Assembly: GCA_030761205.1 (NCBI GenBank)
Contig: JAULJL010000010.1
Coordinates: forward strand, 8,189,001 to 8,253,000
Length of the DNA: 64,000 bases
Reading direction: 5' to 3'
Source of the DNA: Fremontodendron californicum
Lineage: Eukaryota > Streptophyta > Magnoliopsida > Malvales > Malvaceae
In this document: positions 1 to 12,000 of the stretch, piece after piece
Layout of the letters: every line of letters starts with the position of its first letter
Position numbering within the stretch: the first letter of the stretch is position 1
Notes under the pieces: model-generated
Told to the model about the DNA's origin: nothing
The model's input: the letters and a program-made list of their open reading frames with translations, nothing else
Databases searched by the model: none
Program-made: the position numbers and the translations under genes

Positions 1-12
1 GAAGAAATATAG

Positions 13-78
13 AAGGACGAGAATGAGAATGAGGAGGTTTTAGCACTCAGGAAAAATCTGATTGAAAAACTGTTGTAG
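13..78 (+). CDS. possible C-terminal exon of an unidentified gene (partial)
   Basis: An AG acceptor-like dinucleotide at 11-12 is followed by 21 charged, leucine-containing codons and a TAG stop. The peptide is acidic at first (KDENENEE) and then helix-like (LRKNLIEKLL). The rest of the gene would lie left of the window. No domain can be recognised. The short length means a chance open frame is possible. It could belong to the same gene as the exon-like segment at 2149-2265, but the phases do not join simply. Confidence 0.2.
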   Translation, partial: KDENENEEVLALRKNLIEKLL

Positions 79-261
79 GGGGTATTGTAAACCTTCATAA
101 GTATTATGAATTTATAATGGTTCATTATGTTGTACCATATGACAAATCCCATCCTTTGTATAGGATGGAATCTGATTCTGATATTCTGCCTAAGACTATT
201 TGACTGAAAAAGTTATAACTTATTCAATGCAAAATGTGATTGATAAATCCCATCATTTGTC

Positions 262-920
262 TCATCCATTGCAGAAAGAATCAAGTTTCAATATTTTCTG
301 CAGCATTTGATGGACTGGAAAATAGCTGAAACCTGTCTAAAAACCTATATCATCAGTCTTATCCATTGCAGAAAGAATCAAGTTCCAATATTTTCTGCAG
401 CATTTGATGGACTGGAAAATAGCTGAAACCTGTCTAAAAACCTATATCATCAGTCTTATCCATTGCAGAAAGAATCAAGTTCCAATATTTTCTGCAGCAT
501 TTGATGGACTGGAAAATAGCTGAAACCTGTCTAAAAACCTATATCATCAGTCTTATCCATTGCAGAAAGAATCAAGTTCCAATATTTTCTGCAGCATTTG
601 ATGGACTGGAAAATAGCTGAAACTTGTCTAAAAACCTATATCATCAGTCTTATCCATTGCAGAAAGAATCAACTTTCAATATTTTCTGCAGCATTTGATG
701 GACTGGAAATATAGCTGAAACCTGTCTAAAAACCTATATCATCAGTCTTATCCATTGCAGAAAGAATCAAGTTCCAATATTTTCTGCAGCATTTGATGGA
801 CTGGAAAATAGCTGAAACCTGTCTAAAAACCTATATCATCAGTCTTATCCATTGCAGAAAGAATCAAGTTTCAGTATTTTCTGCAGCATTTGATGGACTG
901 AAAATATAGCTGAAACTGAT
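262..920. repeat. 97-bp tandem minisatellite, about 7 copies
   Basis: The phrase CATTGCAGAAAGAATCAA recurs at 267, 364, 461, 558, 655, 753 and 850, giving a 97-bp period with one 98-bp unit. Each unit also contains TTTTCTGCAGCATTTGATGG and AGCTGAAACCTGTCTAAAAA. Copies differ at only a few bases, so the array was amplified recently. No reading frame runs through it. It has no spacer/repeat alternation and is not CRISPR-like. Confidence 0.9.
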
Positions 921-929
921 GATATAGTT

Positions 930-1256
930 ATGGCCCGAATCACTATTCATTGGAATAAAAAAATAATTTTTTAATTTTTTAATTAAAATTAAATAAAATA
1001 ATAATATTATAATAAAAATCACTGTTCCGGGCCGAGCCGGAACATAAATTATCCTGCCCAGGCCCAACCCAATACGGGCCGGGCCTGCCCGGCCCGTGAG
1101 CAAGTCTAATCCTTTATAATAATATTATTATTTTATTTAATTTTAATTAAAAAAAAATTATTTTTTTATTCCAATGAACAGTGATTCGGGCCTAAACGGG
1201 CGGGTCTGGGCAAAAAAGAAAAAAAAAAGGGCCGCGGCCCGGCCAATGAGCACCTC
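930..1256. mobile_element. two hAT-type MITE halves fused head to head
   Basis: Both halves carry the GGGCCGGGCC-rich subterminal and the right-end signature of the family seen intact at 36204 and 37588: GTGAGCAAGTCTA ends at 1108 and ATGAGCACCTCTA ends at 1256. The AT-rich interiors (about 933-1015 and 1112-1192) are inverted copies of each other. An intact element would have one left and one right end. Here there are two right ends and no left end, so this is a rearranged, non-autonomous remnant. Confidence 0.6.
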
Positions 1257-1626
1257 TATAAAGGATATTGTAAAGACAAAATTATCCTTGATAAAAAAAC
1301 CTTCTCTTCCCTTTTTCTTTTATTTTTTAATTTAATTTTTAATTAAAAAATAAATATTCTGAAAATAAAAAACTTTTTAATTTAAAAAAAAATTAATTTT
1401 TTATTTACTTTTTTTAATTAAAAAATTTTAAAAAATAAAAATAATATGCCTAAAATTAATTTTTATTTATTATTTTAAATTTTAAAAAAAATATTTATTT
1501 AAATATTTTATTTTTTAAATTTATTTTCAATTAATATTAAAAAAAAATAATATTTCCTTAATGAAAGAAAAAAGAAAAATAAGTTTTTTCATTATGGATA
1601 ATTTTGTCTTTACAATATCATTTATA
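1257..1626. mobile_element. fold-back element with 31-bp terminal inverted repeats
   Basis: The arm at 1257-1287 (TATAAAGGATATTGTAAAGA...) and the arm at 1596-1626 are inverted copies over 31 bp with one mismatch. The 308 bp between them are almost pure A/T with no open frame. This architecture is typical of a MITE. No target-site duplication could be defined, so the superfamily is unassigned. It abuts the hAT remnant on its left. Confidence 0.6.
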
Positions 1627-1699
1627 ATAATTTTTAATTATTTATTTCTCTTTTTCAAATAACTTTTATTCATTATACCATTTCACAATAAGTTTACTA

Positions 1700-2013
1700 T
1701 TTGTGCATGTTTTTGATATTTTCCCAAGAATTACAAAAAAAAAAATATACATGAAGGGAAATCGCCACCCCCCATGGCGATTTCCCTTAATCTTTTTAGC
1801 AAATTTGGCTAAAAATACCAAGGGAAATCGCCAACCCCCATGGCGATTTCCCTTAGTATTTTTAGCCAAAATATATTTTTTGACGCTGGGAAATCGCCAT
1901 GGGGGGTGGCGATTTCCCAGCTAGTATTAAATCCAGCGGATTTTGAGAAATAATCTAAAAGTAACGGTATTTTGGAGAATTTTTTTTTTTAACTATATTT
2001 AAATAAAAAAACC
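1700..2013. mobile_element. orphan MULE terminus carrying three GC-rich palindromes
   Basis: The end near 1865-2013 matches the right terminus of the MULE at 17366-21856: an ACGCTGG-led palindrome, then GCGGATTTTGAG, CGGTATTTTGG, CTATATT and a final AAAAAAACC. Palindromes of the form GGGAAATCGCCA...TGGCGATTTCCC occur at about 1756-1787, 1831-1853 and 1888-1919. They create short open frames on both strands reading GNRHPPWRFP or GNRHGGWRFP, which I regard as by-products. No matching left terminus is visible. Confidence 0.6.
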
Positions 2014-2148
2014 TATATTGAGATGCTTGCATACTATTTAGCATTTAATGATTTTGCTTTTACATTTATCCTTTTCTAAGTGAAGATATTTCTTTAGTTG
2101 TTTTATAATAGGTGCCTTATTTTTATTGCATGCAGGGGCCTTAATTAG

Positions 2149-2265
2149 ATACAAACACTGAAAAATGTTGTCACTCAATTGAAGGAGTTGAACTGGAGAG
2201 AGAGGATAGAGGCAGTCCCTACTCCGGAGCTATCCTTTGCTGATATACAAAGATCAATTGCCTGA
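2149..2265 (+). CDS. possible terminal exon of an unidentified plant gene
   Basis: After an AG acceptor (TTAATTAG, ending at 2148) there is an open frame of 38 codons ending in TGA at 2263-2265. It has a balanced, protein-like composition: a helix-like LKNVVTQLKELNWRERIEAV followed by PTPELSFADIQRSIA. An upstream pyrimidine-rich tract (TTATTTTTATTGCATGCAG) fits an intron 3' end. I do not recognise the family. Earlier exons would lie upstream, possibly left of the window, which would place the minisatellite and MITEs inside an intron. Confidence 0.35.
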   Translation: MQTLKNVVTQLKELNWRERIEAVPTPELSFADIQRSIA

Positions 2266-3459
2266 TAAAGTTCTCAAATTAATGGAAACCTCAGGTTTAA
2301 AACGTATTTCAAGTGAAGTTTGTCTTTTTTTAATTTCAGGTACAGATTTTCTGATTGATAGAAATTAAGTGAGATTAATTCTGTCAAAGTAACCAAACCA
2401 AACCAAAACAAAACAAAGAAAGAAACTTTACTTTTAGCAACCTAATTTTGTTTGGAATACGCTTGGGTCGAGTCAAAGGTAGAGTACCGTGGCCAATTTT
2501 TAACTTAATCTTTCGGGGTGCACTAATTCAATTGCTTTAACACGAATGAGTTTTAAATTGAACTTCAATTACAATTAGGCTCGGTTTAGACGAATTAATC
2601 ATTTCTGTTTAAATAAGTCAAGCCTTGTTATGATGAGTTAGGGATTTTGAATTTCGTCGGATTATCGTTTTGGATTTTCATGGATCACGATGGAATTAAG
2701 TTGGGTTGTGCCTTAAAGCTCACAATTAGATTGGATCTACTTTTTGTTTGTTTCTTTGGGGCCAAAGTCGTTGCCCTTGAAGTTTTGGGCTTAAGCAGCA
2801 GGCCACATAGGCCTAGCAGCCTAATAGGCCACCCAAACTTGGCCCATTCCCCTTCACCCCAGCAAACGGCAAGCCTGATGGCCCAACAAATCCAGGTCCT
2901 AGCCCTGCCAGCCACCAACCAACCCTAGCCACCCCTCTTTACACGCCAGCAACCCCTCACCTGCCACCCCACCTGCACATGCCAGCCACTGCCACCACCA
3001 CCCTAGGCAGCTTCCCCATACTCAAACTCCTTACACACCCTAAACAGCCACCCTCCAACGTAACCCCCGCCCAGCACGCCACACGAACCACAAAAATCTC
3101 ACATTCTCACCACACCAGAGGATGAGGGATCCACCCACAGTCACCAAACAGGCTCGGATCACCAGTCGACCCCCTTTTTTCGAAGCTACCATCACCCAAC
3201 CCAGACAAACCCATACACCATCCACAACCATCAACAACCACAACAAGAAAAATACAAAAAAAGAACAACACAAACACACCAGATCCACCATCAATCCAAA
3301 AAAAAAAAAACCTAAACATTTAGGGTTTCGGGTTTTGAGATTCGGAGGGTTGGGGAGATGGATTAAGAGGTCTGAACGGTGAAAAGGGTAGAGAAGGGTA
3401 GAGAAGGGTAGAGGAGGTCTCGGCCGGATTCTCGGCACCATACGATGGCGAACGGCACC
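2266..3459. other. unannotated DNA with a C-rich tract; no supported gene
   Basis: From about 2780 to 3300 the + strand is unusually C-rich (runs such as CCACCCCACC), which opens several short overlapping frames on both strands. None has a recognisable domain, a splice structure or a plausible codon pattern. The segment leads into LTR-like sequence and may be the 5' part of the same old retroelement. Confidence 0.4.
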
Positions 3460-5551
3460 GGATCAAAAGGTTGAAGTTTCGAACTTCAAGCCTAGATCTA
3501 GGTATTTTGGGTCGTTTTTGGAGAAATCTAAGCCAGTAAAAGGAAAGAAGAGATCGAAGAGAACCTCTGGGTGAGATTTGGAGGTGATCGACCGTCGTTC
3601 GTCGGCGACCGGTGCAGCATTTGGCTGGTCGAATTCTGGGTTGTTGGCTGCTGGTTCCTAGAGAGAAGGGAGAGGAAATGGAGGCTTAGAAACAGAAAGA
3701 AATCATGAAAATAAAAAATTAAAATAAAATAAAAATTGGGGGTTTAAATAAGACACCAAAACGATGTCGTTTGGAAAAGGGAGGATCCACGCACGGACCC
3801 GGATCCGACCTGGGGTCTGCGCGCCTGACCCGAACCCGAGCAGGGGAAGGAAAAAGGGGAAAAGAAAAAAAAAGAATAAAAAAAAGAAAGAAAGAAAGAA
3901 AGAAAGGAAAGGAAAAAAGAAGAAAAAGAGAAAAAGAAAAGAAAAAGGGAAGAATTAATTAATTAATTCTCTCGAAAACTTCATCCGAGCACTCTAAACC
4001 AGGCCTTACGCATTTTTCGAAGGTAAAATTTGTATTTTATGATTATTCATGCTTATACTTTTTATGTATTTATTTTTAACTTTATTTTATGTTACTTTAT
4101 GTTATTATGTTATTATTGTTTTTATTTACTTATTTATTTTATTATTGCCATTATCATTATGTTACTAGTTTTGGTCTTCTATTTTATTTTATTTTAACTT
4201 TCCTTTTTTCATGCTTTCCTTTTTTATTATTAATATTATTACTATTATTGTTACTATTATTATTACTGTTGTTGTCAAATATGCTATTAATCTATTTCCT
4301 TTTTTTTTAAAAAAAAGAAAATAAAAATAAAAAATGAAATGAAAATAAATAAAATATATTTTGGTTATGCACCATGCCACTTTTTTTTTTCTTAAGAAAA
4401 AAAAGATGAAATAAAAATGGGAATTTTTAGAAAAAAGTAAAATGCATTGATAATAGATAATTTTCTCAAAATTTGTATGAGACAAAATACTCAAATAATA
4501 ATAATAATAACATGTTATTGGTTCTCGCCTAGATGTTGGGAGGATCTCGGTATTTTCAAAAATGGTCGTCTAAGGGTTCGTTACAAGAACTCTCAAGTAT
4601 GGAGAGCCTTTTCAAATTCCGCCTAGACGTTGGAGAATTTGGGAAGGCTCTCACATACGTCGAGGGTTCATGTTTTATTTCTAAATAATAATAATAATAA
4701 TAATATGCTCGTAATGAGGACTTTTAAATATAGAGATCTTTTTCAAATTCTGCCTAGACGAAAAAAAATTTGAGAAAGCTCTCACACCGAGAGTTCTTAT
4801 TCTACTCTCTAATAAAAAAATTTATTTCTAAAATTAAAATAATCCATTCTTTAAATTGCTGATTTTTATCGATCTGCGTATGTTCATTCGTTATTTTTTC
4901 TTATTTCACTTATTCATCACATATAATATTTTCTAATAAAAAAGGAAAATCAAGAGTTTTAAAAATAAAAAAATCCTACGAAACAAAATAAAATAATATT
5001 TCGAATAATAACAAATATTGGTACTTTCCTAGATGTTGGAAGGTTTTTAATAATTGTTGCTTACAAAGGAATATTATTCCATTTAAAGGATTATTATGAG
5101 AATTCTCAAATGAAGAACCTTTTTGAATTTTGCATAGACGTTGGAGAATTTGAAAGAATTTCCGATACTGAAGATTTTCATTTTATTCTTAAATAAAAAT
5201 GATTTGTTTTCTTTCTTCTAAATACAAAAAAATTGCGATAAAAAGAAAACATCAAAGCAAAAACTGTTTCATCGAGACTTAAGATAACACGTAATCAATG
5301 AGGTACCGTTTTTCTAAAAGGCCGTCACGGGGGTACTAATCCTTCCTCGCACGTAACCGACTCTCGAACCCAATTTTGTTTTCTCTCTGGTTTAAAGCGC
5401 AGACTTCGAAATTGGTTTTTTTTTTTTAAATTTTAAAATATTTTACTAAAACCGATTTTAATAGGTGACCAATCACACCTAAACAAAAAGATTGATGGCG
5501 ACTCTATTTTATTTTTAAAATCCTCTGGTGGTTAAAAAAACCATTATGACA
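3460..5551 (+). mobile_element. old Tat/Ogre-like LTR fragment
   Basis: The order of motifs parallels the 2.3-kb LTRs at 39028 and 47922. There is a 'GGTTGAAGTTTCGAACTTCAA' block near 3470, an ATCGAAGAGA/ATCGACCG block, and then AT-rich DNA with imperfect repeats of 'GCCTAGACGTTGGAGAATTT' near 4620, 4750 and 5130. It ends with ACTAATCCTTCCTCGCACG, AATCACACCT, TGGCGACTC (5496-5504) and ATTATGACA at 5551. The left boundary and target duplication could not be fixed. It is probably a solo or truncated LTR. A short purine-rich tract (3850-3955) creates meaningless lysine-rich frames. Confidence 0.5.
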
Positions 5552-6094
5552 TTACTCCCACGTGATCCCTCTTCAAAACATCCAAAACAAGAAGAAAAAA
5601 GAAAAGTGATTTTTCTCAGTCTCATAGTTGTGGTTTTTCATGTACTCACAAAGCCTAATATTCTGATACCATCAACCTCCAAACTCATTAATTGCCTTTT
5701 TCTGGCTCAAATGAGTCTGGTCTTTTGGTATGGCCTAAAAAGCAAGTAGCAGAACTAAGAGGAGCTACGGGATTGTATGGTGTAACATTGAAGAAAAAAG
5801 ATTGAGAAAGAGAGATGATTCAGTCGGCAAAATATTTTGGTCTACATCAATAGTGGTTTACATTACCGTTTCAAAAAGCCATTTTGGTCTATATCAATAG
5901 AATTACATCATCCGTTTCGGACCTAATTAAGCTCACTCCCCTTTCTCCTCTATTTTCCAAATTATCGAAAGGAAGAAGATGCAGGGCCGGGGTTGTCTAC
6001 TAATATCAAGAAGTGGTTGAAAATGGGGGCATTCGCCATGTCGACAGTTCTTACTCTCTTGTTGATCTTCCATGATCAGCAATAATGATGGAAT
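5552..6094. other. 3' flank of the WAT1 gene; no other gene seen
   Basis: This stretch lies just downstream of the WAT1 stop codon (minus strand) and should contain the 3' UTR and polyadenylation region. A short repeat (TTTTGGTCTA...ATCAATAG, near 5837 and 5883) is present. The + strand frame at 5528-5749 has no recognisable features. Confidence 0.4.
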
Positions 6095-9000
6095 TTAGAC
6101 TGTCACAACCTTCAGCTCTGTGCATTCTTTGTCGACATGATGAGCTGGTAAACAATTTTCATCCAGCAGTTTTTGCTCTTTGGTTTTTCCCCACAGCACA
6201 CTATATAGCCCACCAATCAATAAAAGCCCCCCTAAGACACTGGAGAAACCATAAGAAACTGAGGTTAGATATATACTATGGAATCAAAATTCGGTTAAGT
6301 AAGACGGTTTAAACTTATAATTATCAAAAGTAAACCGACCTTCCTAAACTGATAAGCTCGCATAAGAGAAATGCGGAACAGAATATTGTGAAGATCAGAT
6401 TCAATGGTGTTGACATGGCCAAGAAGACTGGCCCTTTCTTCTCAATAACCCATGCTTGTAGGTAAAATGTCATGCCTGTCACCACAATCCCCTGCCATAG
6501 TATTACCGAATAATTCATCAATATATACTCAGGTATATACATACATATACGTTTACATACGTACATTTTTATATATAATAACAAGAGTAGATGTTTACAC
6601 AGTAAGCTACTGCAAGGAGTCTAACGTTCCAGCCCAGTCTCCATTCATAAGGGTCTCTTTCCAGAGCAATAGCAATAACAAATGACTGAATTGTGCTTAA
6701 GAAGCATTGAAGAGTTGTAAAGAGAAGTTTTGAAGGGTAGCTCTTCAAAACCCTACCCTGTTTCACACCAAAAATGTTTTCAGTTTGTCCTAAATGTAAA
6801 GCACAAGCACAACTTGATGAAGTATATAATTAGTAGGTACCTGCAATACGAGCCATAAGCCCCAAAAAGTGTTGGAAATCAACATGAGCAAACAACCCTT
6901 TATCCATGTCTCACCGGAGGAAGTTGGGGTATGAAGTGTTTGGCTATTATGGTGGTGAAACAGGTGATGGAGGCAGAAAAGTTTGATATGGGGACCCTTG
7001 TAAAAGGCAAGGGTCAATGCACCGCCCAAGCAAATTAGTATACCTACAATTTTTGCAATCCCTGCACTTGTCTTCAATCTCAACACCTCCATCCTGCCAA
7101 TACAAGTTTCCTTGTTTTGTTTTACTCAATTTGATGAATAAAAACAGAAGCTAAGACTGTCAAAAAAAATAATAATAATAATAATAAAAGGACACTGGGC
7201 ATTCCAAATTAACCATAACTGTCATTTACAATTTGTCAATTACAAAAAATGAAAATGTATTCTTAACTAAATAATATGGAAATGACACGTAAGAAACAGG
7301 AATTGCTAAGGGGTCGTTTGTTGGTATCATTTTTGTTTTCTGTTTTCCCTTTCAGATTTTTTTTTTTTTTTTTAAAATTAACAGCAGAAAACATGTTTGG
7401 AGTGTTTTTTTTGTTTCTAAAAAATGAAAATGAAAACTAATTTTTTCAAAATTATTGGAAGTAAGAATTTCTTGTTTCCATTATTTTCGGAAACATGTTT
7501 CTGTTTCTGACACTGATCATAAGTAAGTGAATAATATTTATATATTAATGTAACATTATACTTATTTTCATAATAAAAATTATAAATGTAATAAATTAAT
7601 TTATAAATAAACTTTTTAATTTTAATACATAATAATAAATTATAAAATATTTAATTCAAATATTAATAATTCAAATTTAACATATAATTTTATTTTAATA
7701 AAAACAAGTTTGAAAAATATAAAAATGATTAATATAAATTACATGAAAATATAATATTATAATATTTAAAATTCTATAATATTATTTAATTTATTAAATA
7801 TAATTTAAATAATCCATTTAATATAAATTTAATATGTTGTTGATTAATATTATAATTAAGTACTATTATTTAATATTATTTTAATAATCGTATAATTTAT
7901 TAAACTTAGAATTTATTAAATACTAATTAGTTGAACATTTATTTTTTAATAATTTAATATTATTAAAAACTAGATTAAATAATATTATTGAACGTAATTT
8001 GTAATTATATTATTATTGAATATATAATTTAGAATTATATTAATTCATATTATTTATGTAATAAATTTAATATCTTATTTTGTGTGTTAAATTATTATAT
8101 TTGAAATAATTGAAGTATTTTTTTTAGTATGAAACAATTTAAGTATTTGTTTTCAATATATAACAATAGGATTTATATTTGATACATTGACAGTGTATAT
8201 ATCTATAAACATATTTTATATTTTTAAAATTTTTGAAGTTAAATAAATAAAAAAAATCAAAATCGTTATAAACAAAAAACAGGAAACGAATCCAAACGAT
8301 ATAAGCTTTCTTTTTATTGGTTTTCAAGGCTTGTTTCTCCCAAGAGACAATGTGGAAAGGTTGGTTCCAAAATTAGTGGGACATGAGATGAGAACAGATC
8401 CAGATTTTGACATTATGTACTAATTGCCTTGATTTTCATTGTTGCCAAAATACAACAAAGTGGTCCAATGATTGATAGTTCAAGTTCTGCCACAAGCAAA
8501 TTGTATTGCATGGATACCATATATCTCTTGGCCCCAAATCATAAGATCTTCCCCATGCTGTATAAATCGAAGATTGAGAGTTACTTTAACTAAGGACATG
8601 TTTGGTTGGTTGTAATAATTATATTATTCAGGTCTTACTCGGTAAGGCATAGTGATTTATTTAGTTGGTTCTTTAGTTATTTCACTGAATAGCCTATTGG
8701 GATCAAAACTGAAATATGGTCGGAATAGTTATTCAAATTCCTTTTTCATAGTAGTTATTCAGTGGAATAGAATTTTTTTTCCAAAACATCCTTTAATAAT
8801 TTTTGAAATCTCAAAAATCCATCATAATCACCATAGCCACCATAACAAAAAAAAAAAAAAATGGAAGTAAAAAAAAAAAAAAGAAAAAAAAGAGAGAAAG
8901 TGCTTTCTCTTTGTTAGGGTTTTCGGGTTAGGTAAGTTATAGGGGCTTTGGGACTCCAACTTTGGGTAGGAGAAAGATGAGGCAAAGAGGAGAAACATAT

Positions 9001-12000
9001 AAAAAAATGGGAGCAGTTGGAGGAGCATAGGAAGGCGAAAACGAAGCGGGTACGTATTTTTGCAGATCTAGATTTTTTTTTTTGAAGATTTTTAAGAAAA
9101 ATAAAACAGAATATAGAAAAGAAGAGATTTAGAAAAAGGTTTGGTAACATTTTGAGAAATTTTTAGATTGGTAAAACGATCGGCGGCAGGCGATGGCGAC
9201 GACCAATGGCCGAAATCTGAGTTTGGGCGACGATTTCTGAATTTGATTGAAGAATCAGTTGAGGTAAAGTCTGTTACGACATTATTACGTTATATATATA
9301 TATATATATTAATTTTGCGATCCAAATATTATACTTTGTGAAGGTAAAATATTAGGTAAGACAAGTCCGAAATGAATATATTAAGGTAAAGTTAAAAATC
9401 TGTATATGACAGTATATTTTTAGAATCCTGTTGGCATGGAATAGAAGAATTTTTTTTTTTTATATATATTTTATTTTCTAGGGCTCGCCTACAAGATTAT
9501 AGAGCAGGCCTATCAGATTACAAGCTAAAACTGGCTTAATTTGCAAACTACCACTGAATTTTTCAAAGGTTCGTTCACTTGGGAAAACAACCGGAGAAAA
9601 TTACTAGAAGCCAAAAGCAAATGTATATCACCACCACATATTCAGTTGTTTGTTTCTATTAAAAATCTGATATTCATTGAGAAGAGAAGATTAAAGAAAA
9701 AGCCCAACATATAAAATAAATAAAAAACCCTATTTTATTGTTTTTTTTTTTAATAACTTATTGTATAATTAAAGAGTTAAAATGACATTGCTAAATAAAG
9801 GAGCATTTGACAGTATATTATGTTAGAATTGTGGCTCCAATCCACAAAGTTCCTTAGCCACCTTTGTTGAAATTTATGGCAGCCATTTGATGGCAAATTT
9901 GCCAAGTTTTCTTAGCCACCTTTGTTGACGTTTTTTTTGGCAGCCTTTGTATGGTGGCTGGTGGCATGGTGGCTATGGTGTATTCACACCATAAGCCTTG
10001 CCTATAAATAGGCATGAGGTTGAGAGCTTGGAATGAGAGGAGCAGAGGAGAAATGAGCTAGAGCTCCAAAGGTGAGCTCCATGAGCTCCCTCCCGGTTGA
10101 GGCATAGTGAGAGCTCCAGAGGGAGCCCCTCCCGGTAGAGGTGATGAGAGAGTTTAGAGGCAGTAGCTGCTTGTTAGATGCTTGTGTATTGAGGTGTTGA
10201 GTGTGTGCTAGAAAGAGCACTTGTAATATGTAGCCGGTTTGTATCCGGTTTGTACTCCATCTCCGATTAAATACAAAGCTTTGCTCCTCCTCCCGTGGAC
10301 GTAGGTATATTGGCCGAACCACGTAAAATATCTGTGTTTCTTTTGTGTGTTCAGTTCCTATTTTCTCATCTCTTATTTTAGTTGTGAGACACTATTCCGT
10401 CACTCTGGTACCTAACAGTGGTATCAGAGCCATTGGTTCGTGGTCCTTATTCCGCTGCAGTGAAAGTGTTGGTTCTTAGTATGCTCTGTGGTTGCAGTAT
10501 TGTCTGATCTTCCACATCAGAAAAGAATTATTCTTGTTGCTGGAAATAAAGTGTGGTAGTGTGAAAGTGTCTAGAGAAGTTCTGGCTAGGAAAGACTTGG
10601 TATTTAAGTGTGTCTATCAGTGACCCACCTCTCTTTCCTGGGAACCTACCTGGTGCACTATTCACGGGCTACGGTCACTGTTCACGTATACGGTTACTAT
10701 TCATACGTGTGGTTGTATACTTTTGCAGTAATTGTTAACGTATACTGGATTTGTTCTAGTGTACGACATACGTACAATACTGTTCACGTATACGGTGCTA
10801 TTCATGGTGAAATAGTGTAACTCGCTTCAGTTCGTGTACAACCATGGCAGCAAAATTCGAGATAGAGAAGTTCAGTGGGAGAAATTTCTCCTTGTGGAAT
10901 ATTGAAAGTAGTGAAAGGAAACCTTGTGGTGATGAAAGCAGAGAAGATCACAAGCAATCTATACATGCTTTTGGGAGAGACGTTGCAAGAGGCAGATGCA
11001 TCAGTTGCAGCAGCCAGCCAAGAAGAAACGACGATGATGTGGCATCGCAGATTAGGCCATATGTCAGAGCGAGGCTTGAAAGTCCTTGCAGAACGCAATC
11101 TCCTGCCCGGGCTCAAGATGGTCAATTTACCTTTCTGTGAGCACTGTGTGATAAGCAAGCAGCATAGATTGAAGTTTGCTAAAGTAACTACAAGAAGCAA
11201 ACACATACTGGACTTAATCCATTCTGATGTGTGGGAGTCACCAGAAATATCCCTGGGTGGAGCAAAGTATTTTGTATCATTCATTGATGACTATTCCAGG
11301 AGATTATGGGTGTACCCAATCAAGAAGAAGTCAGATGTGTTTCCAGTATTCAAGGAGTTCAAAGCACAAGTAGAGCTTGAAACTGGGAAAAGAATCAAGT
11401 GCTTGAGGACAGACAATGGAGGAGAATATGTAGACGGTAACTTTCTAGCATTCTGTAAGAAAGAGGGTATTATGAGACAATTCACGGTTGCACATACGCC
11501 TCAACAGAATGGTGTAGCAGAGCGGATGAACAGAACTCTCCTAGATAGAACAAGAGCCATGCTGAGAACAGCGGGATTGGCCAAATCTTTCTGGGCAGAA
11601 GCAGTCAAAACCACCTGTTATGTGATAAATCGATCACCATCAACGGCGATTGGTTTGAAGACGCCTATGGAGATTTGGAAAGGAAAGCCAGCTGATTATT
11701 CTTCTCTACATGTGTTTGGATGTCCTGTGTACGTGATGTACAACTCCCAAGAAAGAACAAAGCTGGATCCAAAATCCAGAAAATGTATATTCTTGGGTTA
11801 TGCTGACGGTGTTAAGGGGTATCGCCTGTGGGATCCCACTGCCCGCAAGGTTGTTGTCAGCAGAGATGTAGTTTTTGCAGAAAATGAACTGCAAAGTGAG
11901 CAAACAAATGACAACACTTCAAAAGAGACTGCTACAGTGCAGATGGATAGAAATTCTCAAGAAGATGATTCTTCTGAAGCAGAACCAGAGCATGAGGTAC

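Noticed and set aside
262..920. Regular array that could be mistaken for CRISPR
   Set aside because: The whole 97-bp unit is repeated with no unique spacers, and the context is a plant genome.
1666..1924. Open frames reading GNRHPPWRFP on both strands, looking like a repeat peptide or RiPP precursor
   Set aside because: They are translations of near-perfect DNA palindromes in a MULE terminus. The same peptide on both strands is explained by the palindrome.
3764..3962. Lysine/arginine-rich open frames
   Set aside because: Caused by a purine-rich low-complexity tract. No conserved motif and two overlapping frames of the same kind.
10002..10322. 106-codon antisense frame, repeated at 13941-14261
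   Set aside because: It lies wholly in the Copia LTRs and the second copy is only a repeat of the first. No known protein motif.
10419..10431. Possible tRNA fragment
   Set aside because: Only the 13-nt primer-binding complement of a tRNA 3' end. No cloverleaf here or elsewhere in the window.
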